Source: Lysobacter sp. MMG2
Lineage (GTDB): Bacteria; Pseudomonadota; Gammaproteobacteria; Xanthomonadales; Xanthomonadaceae
NCBI RefSeq assembly: GCF_016735495.2
Contig: NZ_JAERQY020000001.1
Coordinates: 1,550,001-1,614,000 of the forward strand
Length of the DNA: 64,000 bases
Reading direction: 5' to 3'
The position numbers and the translations under genes were made by a program. The notes under the pieces were generated by a model. That model searched no databases and was not told where the DNA came from. It worked only from the letters and a program-made list of their open reading frames with translations. This document shows positions 32,941 to 42,311 of the stretch, in pieces (position 1 is the first letter of the stretch; every line of letters begins with the position of its first letter).

Positions 32941-35132
32941 CGGGTGGGTTCCTGCGGTGGGGTGGGTTGCGGTGGCTGTTGCGACAGCGGTTGCGATTGT
33001 CCCGGCTGCGGCGCTTCCCTTCTCCCGCTTGCGGGAGAAGGTGCCCGGAGGGCGGATGAGGGCAAGGGCGCCGGCGGCGTTGAAGTCACCACGGCCGCTT
33101 CGTTCGCCCTCACCCCTCTCCCGCCAGCGGGAGAGGGGCTCGATACAGCCGTGGCGCCCGCCGCGACGGGCGTTCCCGCCACCGGCAGCAACGTCGGCAC
33201 CGGACCGGCCGCCGTGCCGGCGACCGCAGTCACCGGCGCCGCATGCGGCTGGGCCGGGCGCGTGTACTTGGGATCGGTCGGCACCGGATCGGGCATCTTG
33301 CCCAGCAGCCAGGCATCGAAGATCTTGCGCGCGATCGGCGCCGCGGTGCTGCCACCGAAGCCGCCGTGTTCGACCGAGATCGCCACCACGATGGTCGGGT
33401 TGTCGGCCGGCGCATAGCCCACGAACAGCGCCTGGTGGCGCAGGTGGTAGGGCAGCGAATGCGGATCGAAGCTCTGGCTGCCCTTGCGGCTGATCTTCTG
33501 CGCGGTGCCGGTCTTGCCGGCCATCATGTACGGCGCGCCGATCGCCATCGCGCGGCCGGTGCCGCCGGCGCCATGGATGGTCTGGATCATGCCTTCCTGC
33601 ACCGCGCGCAGGTTGCTGGCGTTGTCGGTGATGCGCGATGGCGCGGGCTGCGGCAACGGCACCCACGGCGTGTCGTAGCCGTCGCGGCGCTCCGAGACCA
33701 GGTGCGGTCGCATCAGGTCGCCGCCGTTGGCGATCGCTCCCGTGCCGCGCACCAGCTGCAGCACCGTGGCGATCCAGTAGCCCTGGCCGATGCCGGCGTT
33801 GACCGTCTCGCCCGCGTACCACGGCTCCTTGGTTCGCTTGCGCTTCCAGTCCGGCGACGGCACCACGCCCTTGTTCTCGCCCGACAGGTCGATGCCGGTG
33901 GGCGCGCCGAATCCATACTTGCGCATGTATTCGTCGAATCGCTCGATGCCCATCTCGTAGGCGAGCTTGTAGTAGTAGAAGTTCACCGACGCGGCGATCG
34001 ACTTGCGCAGGTCCGTCCAGCCCGCACCGCCGTGCGCGTCGCGCCAGCCGCGCTTCTGCCCGGGGATGTAGAACGTGCCGGTGGAGAACACCTTCGACTC
34101 GGGCGTGCGCAGCCCGCTGTCCAGGCCGGCCAGCGCGATCAGCGGCTTCACCGTCGAGCCCGGCGGGCCGCCGCCGAGCACGTTGCGGTTGAACAGCGGG
34201 CGCGACGGGTTGTCCATCAGCGCGCGGTAGTCGACGTTGGAGATGCCGTTGACGAACAGATTGGTGTCGTAGCCCGGCAGGCTGACCATGGCGAGGATTT
34301 CGCCGGTGCGCGGGTCCATGGCGACGGCCGAGCCGTCCATGTCGCCGAACGCCGTCACCATCGCCTGCTGCAGGTCCAGGTCGATGCTGAGCTTGAGGTC
34401 GGCGCCCGGCGTGGCCGGAACATGCCCGACCTGGCGCATCGGCCGGCCGTCGACGTTGGTCTCGATCTGCTCGTAACCGACCTTGCCGCGCAGCGCTTCC
34501 TCGTAATAGCGCTCCAGGCCGGTCTTGCCGACGTGGGTCAGCGCGGCCCCGCCCTCGCCCAGGTCCTTGAGGTCGTCGGCGTCGATGCGGCCGACGTAGC
34601 CGATCACGTGCGAAAGCAGTTCGCCGTAGGGATAGCGCCGGTTGAGGTAGGGCACCAGGTCCACGCCGGGGTAGCGCCAGCGGTCCACGGCGAAGCGCGC
34701 GGCCTCGTCCTCGGTGACGCGCAGCTTGAGCGTGATCGGCTTGAAGCCGCGCGTGGCGCGACGCTCGTCCTCGAACCGCGCCTTGTCCTCGGGCGTCAGC
34801 GCGATGATTTTCGCCAGCGAGGGCAGCCAGGTGTCGGTCTTGCCGGCTTCGAACGGCGTCACTTCGATGCGGTACGCCGGCACGTTGTCGGCCAGCACGC
34901 GGCCCTTGCGGTCCAGGATCAGCCCGCGGCCCGGCACCACCGGACGCAGCTTGATGCGGTTGGCTTCCGAGCGCGTGGCGTAGTCGGCGTGCTGCAGGAC
35001 CTGCAGGCGGAAGTACCAGAAGCCCAGCCCGGCCAGCGCCGCCAGCACGCAGATGAAGGCGATCGCGGAGCGCAGGCGGAACTGGTTGGCTTCGGCTGCG
35101 CTGTTCTTCAGGACGCGACGACGCGGGCCCAT
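32937..35132 (-). CDS. mrdA: Penicillin-binding protein 2 with a repeat-extended C-terminal tail
   Basis: Elongation-specific transpeptidase, 731 residues. An N-terminal membrane anchor (about 20-40) precedes the pedestal domain and the transpeptidase domain with Ser326-TVK329, SVN at 382-384 and KTG at 540-542. The family core ends near residue 613 (IARKIFDAWLLGK). About 118 further residues are a Pro/Ala/Ser-rich tail; residues about 665-676 and 690-706 are encoded by two copies of the intergenic hairpin repeat. I chose the ATG at 35132, 1 nt after the mreD stop; an upstream in-frame ATG lies inside mreD. Confidence 0.95.
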   Translation of the reverse strand: MGPRRRVLKNSAAEANQFRLRSAIAFICVLAALAGLGFWYFRLQVLQHADYATRSEANRIKLRPVVPGRGLILDRKGRVLADNVPAYRIEVTPFEAGKTDTWLPSLAKIIALTPEDKARFEDERRATRGFKPITLKLRVTEDEAARFAVDRWRYPGVDLVPYLNRRYPYGELLSHVIGYVGRIDADDLKDLGEGGAALTHVGKTGLERYYEEALRGKVGYEQIETNVDGRPMRQVGHVPATPGADLKLSIDLDLQQAMVTAFGDMDGSAVAMDPRTGEILAMVSLPGYDTNLFVNGISNVDYRALMDNPSRPLFNRNVLGGGPPGSTVKPLIALAGLDSGLRTPESKVFSTGTFYIPGQKRGWRDAHGGAGWTDLRKSIAASVNFYYYKLAYEMGIERFDEYMRKYGFGAPTGIDLSGENKGVVPSPDWKRKRTKEPWYAGETVNAGIGQGYWIATVLQLVRGTGAIANGGDLMRPHLVSERRDGYDTPWVPLPQPAPSRITDNASNLRAVQEGMIQTIHGAGGTGRAMAIGAPYMMAGKTGTAQKISRKGSQSFDPHSLPYHLRHQALFVGYAPADNPTIVVAISVEHGGFGGSTAAPIARKIFDAWLLGKMPDPVPTDPKYTRPAQPHAAPVTAVAGTAAGPVPTLLPVAGTPVAAGATAVSSPSPAGGRGVRANEAAVVTSTPPAPLPSSALRAPSPASGRREAPQPGQSQPLSQQPPQPTPPQEPTR
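33015..33139. repeat. Two inverted hairpin repeats inside the mrdA coding sequence
   Basis: CTTCTCCCGCTTGCGGGAG with GAGGGCGGATGAGGGC (33018-33063) and the oppositely placed GCCCTCACCCCTCTCCCGCC...GGGAGAGGGG (33106-33139) are the same unit as the intergenic hairpin repeats at 6406, 9213 and 58174. Together with about 42 nt between them they encode part of the PBP2 tail without disturbing the frame. Confidence 0.85.
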
Positions 35133-35133
35133 C

Positions 35134-35619
35134 TCAGCGCGCCCTCCAGCGGCCGTGACGGAGGGAATCCAGGCCAACGTACACCAACGGCCACAGCAGC
35201 AGGCCCGTCAGCGGCGACAGCCAGGTCAGCGGCAGCGGCGTGCGTTCGCCGACGGCGAGGTGAATCGCCGCGATGACGATGCAGTCGTTCAACAGCAGGC
35301 CGCCGATCGCCAGCGCCTGCTGCGACATCGGGAAGAAGCGCAGCCGCGCGCGGAAGCGCTGCAGGATGTAGGCCATCACGACCAGGCGCAGCGCGTGTTC
35401 GCCGAACAGGCTGCCGTACACCAGATCGCCCAGCAGCCCGACGATGAAGGCGACGCCCAGGCCGACGTGGTCGGGGTCTTCGATCACCCAGTAGGCCAGC
35501 ACGAGCGCCAGCCAGAACGGCCGCAGCGGCTGCAGGGCCGGCGGCAGCGGCAGCAGGCCCAGCATCAGCGCCACGACGATGCTGAGCGGCAGCACCCATT
35601 GCGGACGGACGCGGCTCAT
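35134..35619 (-). CDS. mreD: Rod shape-determining protein MreD
   Basis: A 161-residue inner-membrane protein with five to six hydrophobic segments, including ALVLAYWVIEDPDHVGLGVAF and the GLLGDLVYGSLFGEHALRLVVMAYILQRFR block that is typical of MreD. It links MreC and the elongasome enzymes. Its start overlaps the mreC stop by 4 nt and its stop lies 1 nt before the mrdA start. Confidence 0.92.
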   Translation of the reverse strand: MSRVRPQWVLPLSIVVALMLGLLPLPPALQPLRPFWLALVLAYWVIEDPDHVGLGVAFIVGLLGDLVYGSLFGEHALRLVVMAYILQRFRARLRFFPMSQQALAIGGLLLNDCIVIAAIHLAVGERTPLPLTWLSPLTGLLLWPLVYVGLDSLRHGRWRAR

Positions 35620-36686
35620 CGGCGGGCCTCCGGCGGCGCGTTGGGGCGCGGCGGTTGGACCGGCGCGGACGCGGGCGCATTCGGTGCGGCCTGCGTGGCC
35701 GGCCCGCTGGACGGGGTCGGGGTCGCTGGCGCGGTTCCGCCCGTCGCAGCAGGCACGACCGGCGACACCGCCGTCGCGGCTCCGCCCGCGGCAGGCGCTG
35801 CGCCGGCATCCGACGGGGTGAACGCCGTGGCGGCCGGCAGCGGGTTCGGCATCGACAGCAGCACCAGCACCTCGCGGCCGCGGTCGAGCTGCGCGGCCGG
35901 CGTCACCTCGCCGACGAGGAAGGCGCGGCTGTCGTCGGGCTTGAGCGAGGCGATCGTGCCGACCGGGAACCCCGGCGCGAAGCGGCCGCCCAGGCCCGAG
36001 GTGACCAGCACGTCGCCGACCTTCACGTCGCTGGAGAGCGGCACGCTGGTCAGGCGCAGCCGGTCGCTGCGCCCTTCGCCGTACACCACCAGCCGCACGC
36101 CATTGCGCGCCACGGCCACCGGCACCGCGTGCGAGGGATCGGTGAGCAGCAGCACGTTCGCGTACATCGGCGTCACGGCGATGATCTGGCCGAGCAGGCC
36201 GCCGGAGTCGATCACGTTCTGCCCGACCTCCACCCGGTCGCGCGTACCGGCATTGAGCACCAGTCGCTGCCGCGTGGGGTCCAGGTCGATGTCCAGGATC
36301 GGCGCCAGCTTGACGTCGAGGCGACCGCGCTCGGCGGCGTCGAGCAGTCCGCGCAGGCGCGCGTTGTCGGATGCCAGCGTCTGCAGGCGGGCCATGCGCG
36401 CCTGATTGAGCATCAGGTCGTTGCGCAGGCGGCGGTTCTCGGCGGTGAGCTGGGTGAGCGTGCCGGCATCCTCGCTGATGCGCTCCACCACCTGCCCGGG
36501 CCAACCGGCGACCATCCACAGCGGCTGCACGAGCAGGGTCACCTGCTGGCGCGCCTGCGCGAGCCAGCCGCCCCGGTGGTCCAGGACGATCAGCACCACC
36601 GCCAGCGCGAGGTAGGCCAGCAGCTTGAGCGTGCCGGCCACGTCACCGGGACGTGCTGAGGTGGGTGGGCCGGCGTAGGTGGGCAT
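35616..36686 (-). CDS. mreC: Rod shape-determining protein MreC
   Basis: A 356-residue bitopic protein: a short cytoplasmic N-terminus, one membrane segment (about residues 18-36, LLAYLALAVVLIVLDHRGG), a coiled coil (65-100, TLTQLTAENRRLRNDLMLNQ) and the two beta-barrel domains that bind PBP2, ending near residue 285. The last 70 or so residues are a Pro/Ala/Thr-rich tail. The ATG at 36686 has no ribosome site; the upstream gap is filled by GGGAATC repeats, so translation initiation here is uncertain, but the family alignment starts close to this point. Confidence 0.93.
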   Translation of the reverse strand: MPTYAGPPTSARPGDVAGTLKLLAYLALAVVLIVLDHRGGWLAQARQQVTLLVQPLWMVAGWPGQVVERISEDAGTLTQLTAENRRLRNDLMLNQARMARLQTLASDNARLRGLLDAAERGRLDVKLAPILDIDLDPTRQRLVLNAGTRDRVEVGQNVIDSGGLLGQIIAVTPMYANVLLLTDPSHAVPVAVARNGVRLVVYGEGRSDRLRLTSVPLSSDVKVGDVLVTSGLGGRFAPGFPVGTIASLKPDDSRAFLVGEVTPAAQLDRGREVLVLLSMPNPLPAATAFTPSDAGAAPAAGGAATAVSPVVPAATGGTAPATPTPSSGPATQAAPNAPASAPVQPPRPNAPPEARR

Positions 36687-36691
36687 GGGGC

Positions 36692-36846
36692 CGGGAATGG
36701 GGAATCGGGAATGGAGAGTAGGAGAGCGTCGCGCCTGTGCGCTTGCCATGCCGGCGGAGCACCCCGCCCCGCCCGGCATGCTTGTACTGGGACCAGGCCG
36801 GGAACGCCGCAGCGCAGCCGCAACGATTCCCGATTCCCGATTCCCC
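36692..36846. repeat. GGGAATC iterated inverted repeat between mreB and mreC
   Basis: A left arm of GGGAATGGGGAATCGGGAAT and a right arm CGATTCCCGATTCCCGATTC (36827-36846) can pair across a loop of about 105 nt. The same GGGATTC iteration occurs at 39128-39203 and 53845-53920. Confidence 0.7.
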
Positions 36847-36855
36847 TTCTGCGGC

Positions 36856-37973
<1,118 letters not shown>

Positions 37974-38190
37974 GGAAAAAACCCGGATTTCCCGGTACTT
38001 CCTGCGCCTTCAGTCACCTTTCGGATATGTCCTAGGCCAGTTCGCGGTGGCGGGCCGCTCCCGGCGGCTGGCCGTGGACGCCCCCAGCGGCTACCCTAGC
38101 GCCCGCGCGGCACTGGGCCGCCTCCCGCGATTTTCTCGCAACCGCCGTACGCCGCCTGCGCGGCCGGCCTCCTCGACCTGGGTACTTCCG

Positions 38191-39123
38191 ATGTCTGCAC
38201 TGATCTGCGGATCCATGGCCTACGACACCATCATGGTGTTCCCGGACCAGTTCAAGAACCACATCCTCCCGGACAAGGTGCACATCCTGAATGTGTCCTT
38301 CCTCGTGCCGCGGATGCGCCGCGAGTTCGGCGGCTGCGCCGGCAACATCGCCTACAACCTCAAGCTGCTGGGCGGCAACCCGATCCCGATGGCCACCGCC
38401 GGCCAGGACTTCGGTCCGTACCGCGAGCACTTCGAGCAGCAGGGCATTCCGCTGGATCACGTCAAGATCATCCAGGAACTGTTCACCCCGCAGGCCTTCA
38501 TCACCACCGACCACGACAACAACCAGATCACCGCGTTCCATCCGGGCGCGATGATGCGGTCGTACGAGAACCACGTTAAGGACGTGAAGGGCGTGACGTT
38601 CGGCATCGTCAGCCCCGACGGTCGCGAAGGCATGCTGCAGAACGCGCAGGAATTCGCCGACGCCGGCATCCCCTTCATCTTCGATCCGGGCCAGGCGATG
38701 CCGTTGTTCAACGGCGAAGAGCTGCGCAACTTCATCGAGCTGGCGCAGTACGTCACCGTCAACGACTACGAGTCCAACCTGCTGCAGGAACGCACCGGCT
38801 GGAGCGAGGGCGACATCGTCAAGCGGGTGAAGGCCTACATCACCACGCGCGGCCCGAACGGCTCGCAGATCCACACGCCGGAGAAGACCTTCGACATCCC
38901 GCCGGCGCACGAGCGCCGCGTGACCGATCCGACCGGCTGCGGCGACGCGTTCCGCGCGGGCCTGATCTTCGGCATCGAGAAGGGCTACGACTGGCTCACC
39001 ATCGGCCGCATGGGCAACCTGATGGGCGCGCTGAAGGTCGAGCATCCGGGCACGCAGAACCAGCGCTTCGACTTCGACGAGTTCAGCGAGCAGTTCAAGC
39101 AGCAGTTCGGTTACGCGCTGTAA
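38191..39123 (+). CDS. PfkB-family carbohydrate/adenosine kinase
   Basis: A 310-residue sugar or nucleoside kinase. The N-terminal GSMAYDTI and the EFGGCAGNIAYNLKLLGG motif (PfkB signature 1) and the C-terminal TDPTGCGDAFRAGL with anion-hole residues and catalytic Asp252 are clear. The protein lacks the lid insertions of ribokinase and resembles the adenosine-kinase-like group of gammaproteobacteria; the substrate is not certain. The ATG at 38191 is chosen because the upstream in-frame sequence has no protein character. It is divergent from mreB. Confidence 0.85.
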   Translation: MSALICGSMAYDTIMVFPDQFKNHILPDKVHILNVSFLVPRMRREFGGCAGNIAYNLKLLGGNPIPMATAGQDFGPYREHFEQQGIPLDHVKIIQELFTPQAFITTDHDNNQITAFHPGAMMRSYENHVKDVKGVTFGIVSPDGREGMLQNAQEFADAGIPFIFDPGQAMPLFNGEELRNFIELAQYVTVNDYESNLLQERTGWSEGDIVKRVKAYITTRGPNGSQIHTPEKTFDIPPAHERRVTDPTGCGDAFRAGLIFGIEKGYDWLTIGRMGNLMGALKVEHPGTQNQRFDFDEFSEQFKQQFGYAL

Positions 39124-39127
39124 GGCC

Positions 39128-39203
39128 GGGATTCGAGAATCGGGATTCGGGATTCGCAAGAGCAGCGCTTCTTCGAATCCCGAATCTCCAATCCCAAATC
39201 CCG
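39128..39203 (+). repeat. GGGATTC iterated hairpin repeat
   Basis: GGGATTCGAGAATCGGGATTC and a further GGGATTCG unit pair with GAATCCCGAATCTCCAATCC on the other side of a short loop. It lies directly after the kinase stop between converging genes and may end transcription. Confidence 0.75.
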
Positions 39204-39219
39204 ACGCCGCGAAGCGGCG

Positions 39220-39687
39220 TCACATCATGTGCGCCAGCCAGAGCATCTCCGGCGCGGCCAGGCGCTCGAACTCGCGATACGGCATGCGCACCACTTCGGT
39301 GTGGTTGCCGGCGTTGAACGCGATCTCGTCCTGGTGCGCCAGGCGCGAATCGACGTACACCGGCATGCCGTACAGATGCCCGAACGGCGGCATCGCGCCG
39401 GGCTCGCAGTCGGAGAACGCCTCGCGGAACTCGCTCTCTTCGGCCAGTTCCACCGGCACGCCGCCCAGCGCCAACGACAGGCGGTAGAGATCGGCCCGAT
39501 ACGCAGATGGCATCACCACCATCGCCAGCCGTCCATCGGCCTTGATCATCACCGTCTTGGCGAAGTGATTGGGCTCCACGCGCGTGGCCGATGCGGTCTC
39601 GTGCGCGGTGACGGTGCGCGGGTGCGTCAGCGTCGTGTAGGGCGCCTGGCCCTGGTCCAGCAGATTGTGCAGACGTGGGGAGAGCAT
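39220..39687 (-). CDS. YbaK/EbsC-type aminoacyl-tRNA deacylase
   Basis: A 155-residue cytoplasmic protein of the YbaK/ProX family, which hydrolyses mischarged aminoacyl-tRNAs. The conserved opening (RLHNLLDQGQAPYTTLTHPRT), the Lys in AKTVMIKADGRLAMVV and GAMPPFGHLYGMPVYVD are visible. The C-terminal NAGNHTEVVRMPYREFERL is typical of stand-alone members. The ATG at 39687 follows a TGGAGG site. It is alone; the 171-nt gap upstream shows no feature I can support. Confidence 0.85.
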   Translation of the reverse strand: MLSPRLHNLLDQGQAPYTTLTHPRTVTAHETASATRVEPNHFAKTVMIKADGRLAMVVMPSAYRADLYRLSLALGGVPVELAEESEFREAFSDCEPGAMPPFGHLYGMPVYVDSRLAHQDEIAFNAGNHTEVVRMPYREFERLAAPEMLWLAHMM

Positions 39688-39858
39688 GGCGTCCTCCACC
39701 CAATGCGATGCCGCGCCGACTGCGATCCGATCGCGTCGCATGCGGCTGGCGAACCGGCGCGGGCTTCCGTGCTCGCGTCGCCCGATACACGGCACATGGC
39801 CGGCATCGGGGAGGAGCTTACGAATGCAGCGCGTAAGGCAGTGTGGAGACGCGGACCT

Positions 39859-40564
39859 TCAGCCGCGCGCGTCACGCGACGCCGCCAGCGCGATGCCGGC
39901 GCGTTGCAGGATCGCGTTCAACGCCTTCTCGTCGCCCATCGTAGGTCTGGTCGGCTTCCAGCGCCACGGCTCCATCGATGACGATACCGACCTGCCCGCA
40001 GCCGTAGCAAAGCAGGACTTCGTAGCGGTGGTCATGCGCCTGGAAAGCGATCGCATGGCGATACTCGGGGATGCAAGCGGCCGCATAGCTGGGGACCTTG
40101 GACAACGACGCATGCAGCGCGTCCCGAACGGCCGCCGCATCCGCCGCACCAACGACTGTCCTGCCCAGGATCTTGTTGCGATCCAGACACGCATCGCGCG
40201 TGCACCACTCCTTCTCGCTGCGTCGCCACGCGGCGGTCTGCTCGCGATCGAAGATCTCGCGCTGCGGCGTGCCATAAGCGGGCGGGGGGCCCGCCGGTGC
40301 AGGCGGCTGCCACGGTTGCAGCGAGTACAGCTCGAACCTCTCGGCCTTTGCCATCGCCTCCAGCGCCTGCGCGCGCGGCGAGCCGGGCTCGGGCGCGGAC
40401 ACACGGGTTTCGGGCAGGACCGCGGGCTCGTCGGAAATGCGCAGCCCCGCCACGACGTCCTCGGGCGCCGCGGATCGTCCGGACTCCCGGCACCCGGCCA
40501 GCGCGACGAGCAGCAGCGCCAGGCCCAGCGCACTGGCCGAAGCCTTGCGCCTGCTCAGTTCCAC
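39859..40564 (-). pseudogene. Lipoprotein gene with a probable frameshift near its 3' end
   Basis: From a GTG at 40564 the frame gives a lipoprotein (signal peptide ALGLALLLVALAGC) with paired cysteines (EKEWCTRDACLDRN and VLLCYGCGQVGI). The natural-looking sequence runs to EADQTYDG and then becomes Arg-rich to a stop at 39872. If one G of the GGG at 39935-39937 (CCC on the plus strand) is removed, the protein continues DEKALNAILQRAGIALAASR to a stop at 39859, which reads like a true C-terminus. Either a recent frameshift, a sequencing error or a programmed shift. The function is unknown; its start overlaps the upstream lipoprotein gene by 10 nt. Confidence 0.6.
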
Positions 40565-41280
40565 TTCGGCATCCGCGACGAATCCAGCCCAGCTACTTCG
40601 AACACCGCCGTGCGCGTGCCACCCGCCTTCACCGGGAATTCGATCGCGATGACCTTCGCGCCTTTGACCGTCTTCCACAGCATCTTCTCGTCCTCGATGA
40701 ACATGGCGATGGCCTCGTCGGTCTTCGGGCGGCTCGCGTCCACCGGCTTGGGCGCGGCATCGTCGACCTTCAGCTTCACCTTGCAGCCGCCGTAGCAGTC
40801 GAAATCGCCCTTCTCCAGCACGAGGTAGCTGCTGCGGCCCCAGTCGGGCCGGTCGCGGAAGATCAGCTGCACCGGACGCGGGCCGCTGCCGTCGGTGTCG
40901 ACGTGATCCTTGGCGTAGATCGACGCCGAAACCTGCTCGCCCTTCTCCACCGGCTGCGTCTGGTACGTCCACAACGCGGCGGTGCGGCGCTGCTCGCGTT
41001 CCTGCGCGGCCTTGTCCTTCACCTCGCCATACCGCGCTTCGATGCGGGCGAACGCGGCACTGGCGGGATACTTCGCCGCGAGCACGTCGCCGTGCGCGCG
41101 TGCCAGCGCCCAGTTCTGCTTTCCGTATTCGGTCTCGAAGGACTTCGCCATTTCCTCGGCCGCCTGCTCCTGCGCGGCGGCCTGTGCGGCGGCTTCGGCC
41201 TTGGGATCGGCCGCCGGCTGGCACGCGACGAGCGCGCCGGCGAGCGCGAGAACGGACAACTGCAATGCAGCGTGCTTCAT
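40555..41280 (-). CDS. Hypothetical lipoprotein
   Basis: A 241-residue lipoprotein (LSVLALAGALVAC lipobox) with an Ala/Glu-rich helical N-terminal region (residues 25-95) and a beta-rich C-terminal half with DFDCYGGCKVKLKVDD, a probable disulfide-bearing loop, and a closing EVAGLDSSRMPKWN. I do not recognise a family. It lies between an alpha/beta hydrolase gene (4-nt ATGA overlap) and the frameshifted lipoprotein gene (10-nt overlap), so the three form one transcript and may act together in the envelope. Confidence 0.78.
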   Translation of the reverse strand: MKHAALQLSVLALAGALVACQPAADPKAEAAAQAAAQEQAAEEMAKSFETEYGKQNWALARAHGDVLAAKYPASAAFARIEARYGEVKDKAAQEREQRRTAALWTYQTQPVEKGEQVSASIYAKDHVDTDGSGPRPVQLIFRDRPDWGRSSYLVLEKGDFDCYGGCKVKLKVDDAAPKPVDASRPKTDEAIAMFIEDEKMLWKTVKGAKVIAIEFPVKAGGTRTAVFEVAGLDSSRMPKWN

Positions 41281-42263
41281 CGTGATGTTCCTTGTTCGAT
41301 CAGCGCGATCACCGCACGAGCGACCGCGTCGGGTTGTTCCAGGATCGACATGTGGCCGCAGCCGTCGAGCATGACGCGTTGCGCCTGCGGAATGCGTCGG
41401 GCGTACAGCTCCAGTGCGCTGGCGTCGATCACCGCGTCCTGGCGGCACCATAGCAGCAGCGTCGGCTGGCGGATGCGCGCGGCGTCTTCGCCGGGCAGGA
41501 AGCGCTCGCTGCCGCGGCCGATGCGATCGAGCACGTGCTGCTCGAAGGCCGCGTCCGCCCGGCGGCGTTCGATGTAGATGCGATCCACCGGCCACGGGAT
41601 CACCGGCTTGGCTGCATCGTCGAAGAACACCGTGTCCAGGTAGCGTTCGAGCGTGCGTGCATCGCTGACGCCGAACGGATTTCGTCCGGCCAACACGTCC
41701 AGGCCGAAGCGGTTGTCGGCGAAGCGCACGCCGGCCGCGTCGATCAACCCCACGCGCGCGACCTTCCCCGGATGCCGCGCGGCCGTGAGCGCGGCGATGC
41801 CACCGCCCATCGAATGCCCCAGCAGCACGACGCTGCGCTCCGGCGACACGGTATCGATGAAGCGCGCGACGCGTTCGCTCTGGGCGAGGAAGCCGTAGTC
41901 CGCGCGCTCGATGCGCCGGCTTTCGCCCCAGCCGGGCAGATCGGGAATGACGAGTCGGTACTTCCCGCGCAGCCTGCGCGCGACGGAATACCAGTTCTCC
42001 TTGCTGCCGGTGAATCCGTGCAGCATCACAACGGTGGGTGCATCGGCCGGCGCGTCGTCGCTGTAGGCGTAGACCCAACGTTCCTCGCCGATCTGCACGC
42101 TCGCCTTCGACAGGCCGGCGATGACGCGCTGACGCGTGAAGTCGCCGCTGATGAGGGCGTAGGGGTTGCGCCAGAGGAACGCGGCGGCGGCGAGCAGCAA
42201 CGCGAGAAGGACGATGGCGAATGTACGCAGCGTTCGACGGCGCAAGCGCGACCTCCCTCCCAT
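41277..42263 (-). CDS. Alpha/beta-fold hydrolase, membrane anchored
   Basis: A 328-residue alpha/beta hydrolase with an N-terminal membrane segment (LRTFAIVLLALLLAAAAFLW). The oxyanion motif HGFTGSKENW, nucleophile elbow GHSMGGG, an Asp in CRQDAVIDASALE and the terminal His in GCGHMSILEQPD make a complete triad. The resemblance is to lipase or esterase-like monoacylglycerol hydrolases; the substrate is unknown. The ATG lies inside a hairpin repeat whose GGGGGAGG is too close to serve well; a TTG at 42245 after GGGAGG is an alternative start. Confidence 0.85.
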   Translation of the reverse strand: MGGRSRLRRRTLRTFAIVLLALLLAAAAFLWRNPYALISGDFTRQRVIAGLSKASVQIGEERWVYAYSDDAPADAPTVVMLHGFTGSKENWYSVARRLRGKYRLVIPDLPGWGESRRIERADYGFLAQSERVARFIDTVSPERSVVLLGHSMGGGIAALTAARHPGKVARVGLIDAAGVRFADNRFGLDVLAGRNPFGVSDARTLERYLDTVFFDDAAKPVIPWPVDRIYIERRRADAAFEQHVLDRIGRGSERFLPGEDAARIRQPTLLLWCRQDAVIDASALELYARRIPQAQRVMLDGCGHMSILEQPDAVARAVIALIEQGTSR

Positions 42264-42290
42264 CCTCCCCCTGCGAGCAGGGGGAGGGGC
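42256..42290 (-). repeat. Hairpin repeat overlapping a gene start
   Basis: TCCTCCCCCTGCGAGCAGGGGGAGG is the same stem as the left end of the modular repeats. On the minus strand it lies after the M1 peptidase stop and covers the start of the hydrolase gene. Confidence 0.7.
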
Positions 42291-42311
42291 AAACGCACGG
42301 CTTCGAGCCGC

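Noticed and set aside
34288-34476. Small plus-strand frames inside mrdA
   Set aside because: Short frames opposite a well-supported essential gene, with no ribosome sites or protein character.
39128-39203. CRISPR-like array or origin iterons from the GGGATTC repeats
   Set aside because: The units are 7 bp, arranged as inverted arms without unique spacers, and recur in unrelated places. No dnaA or cas gene is near.
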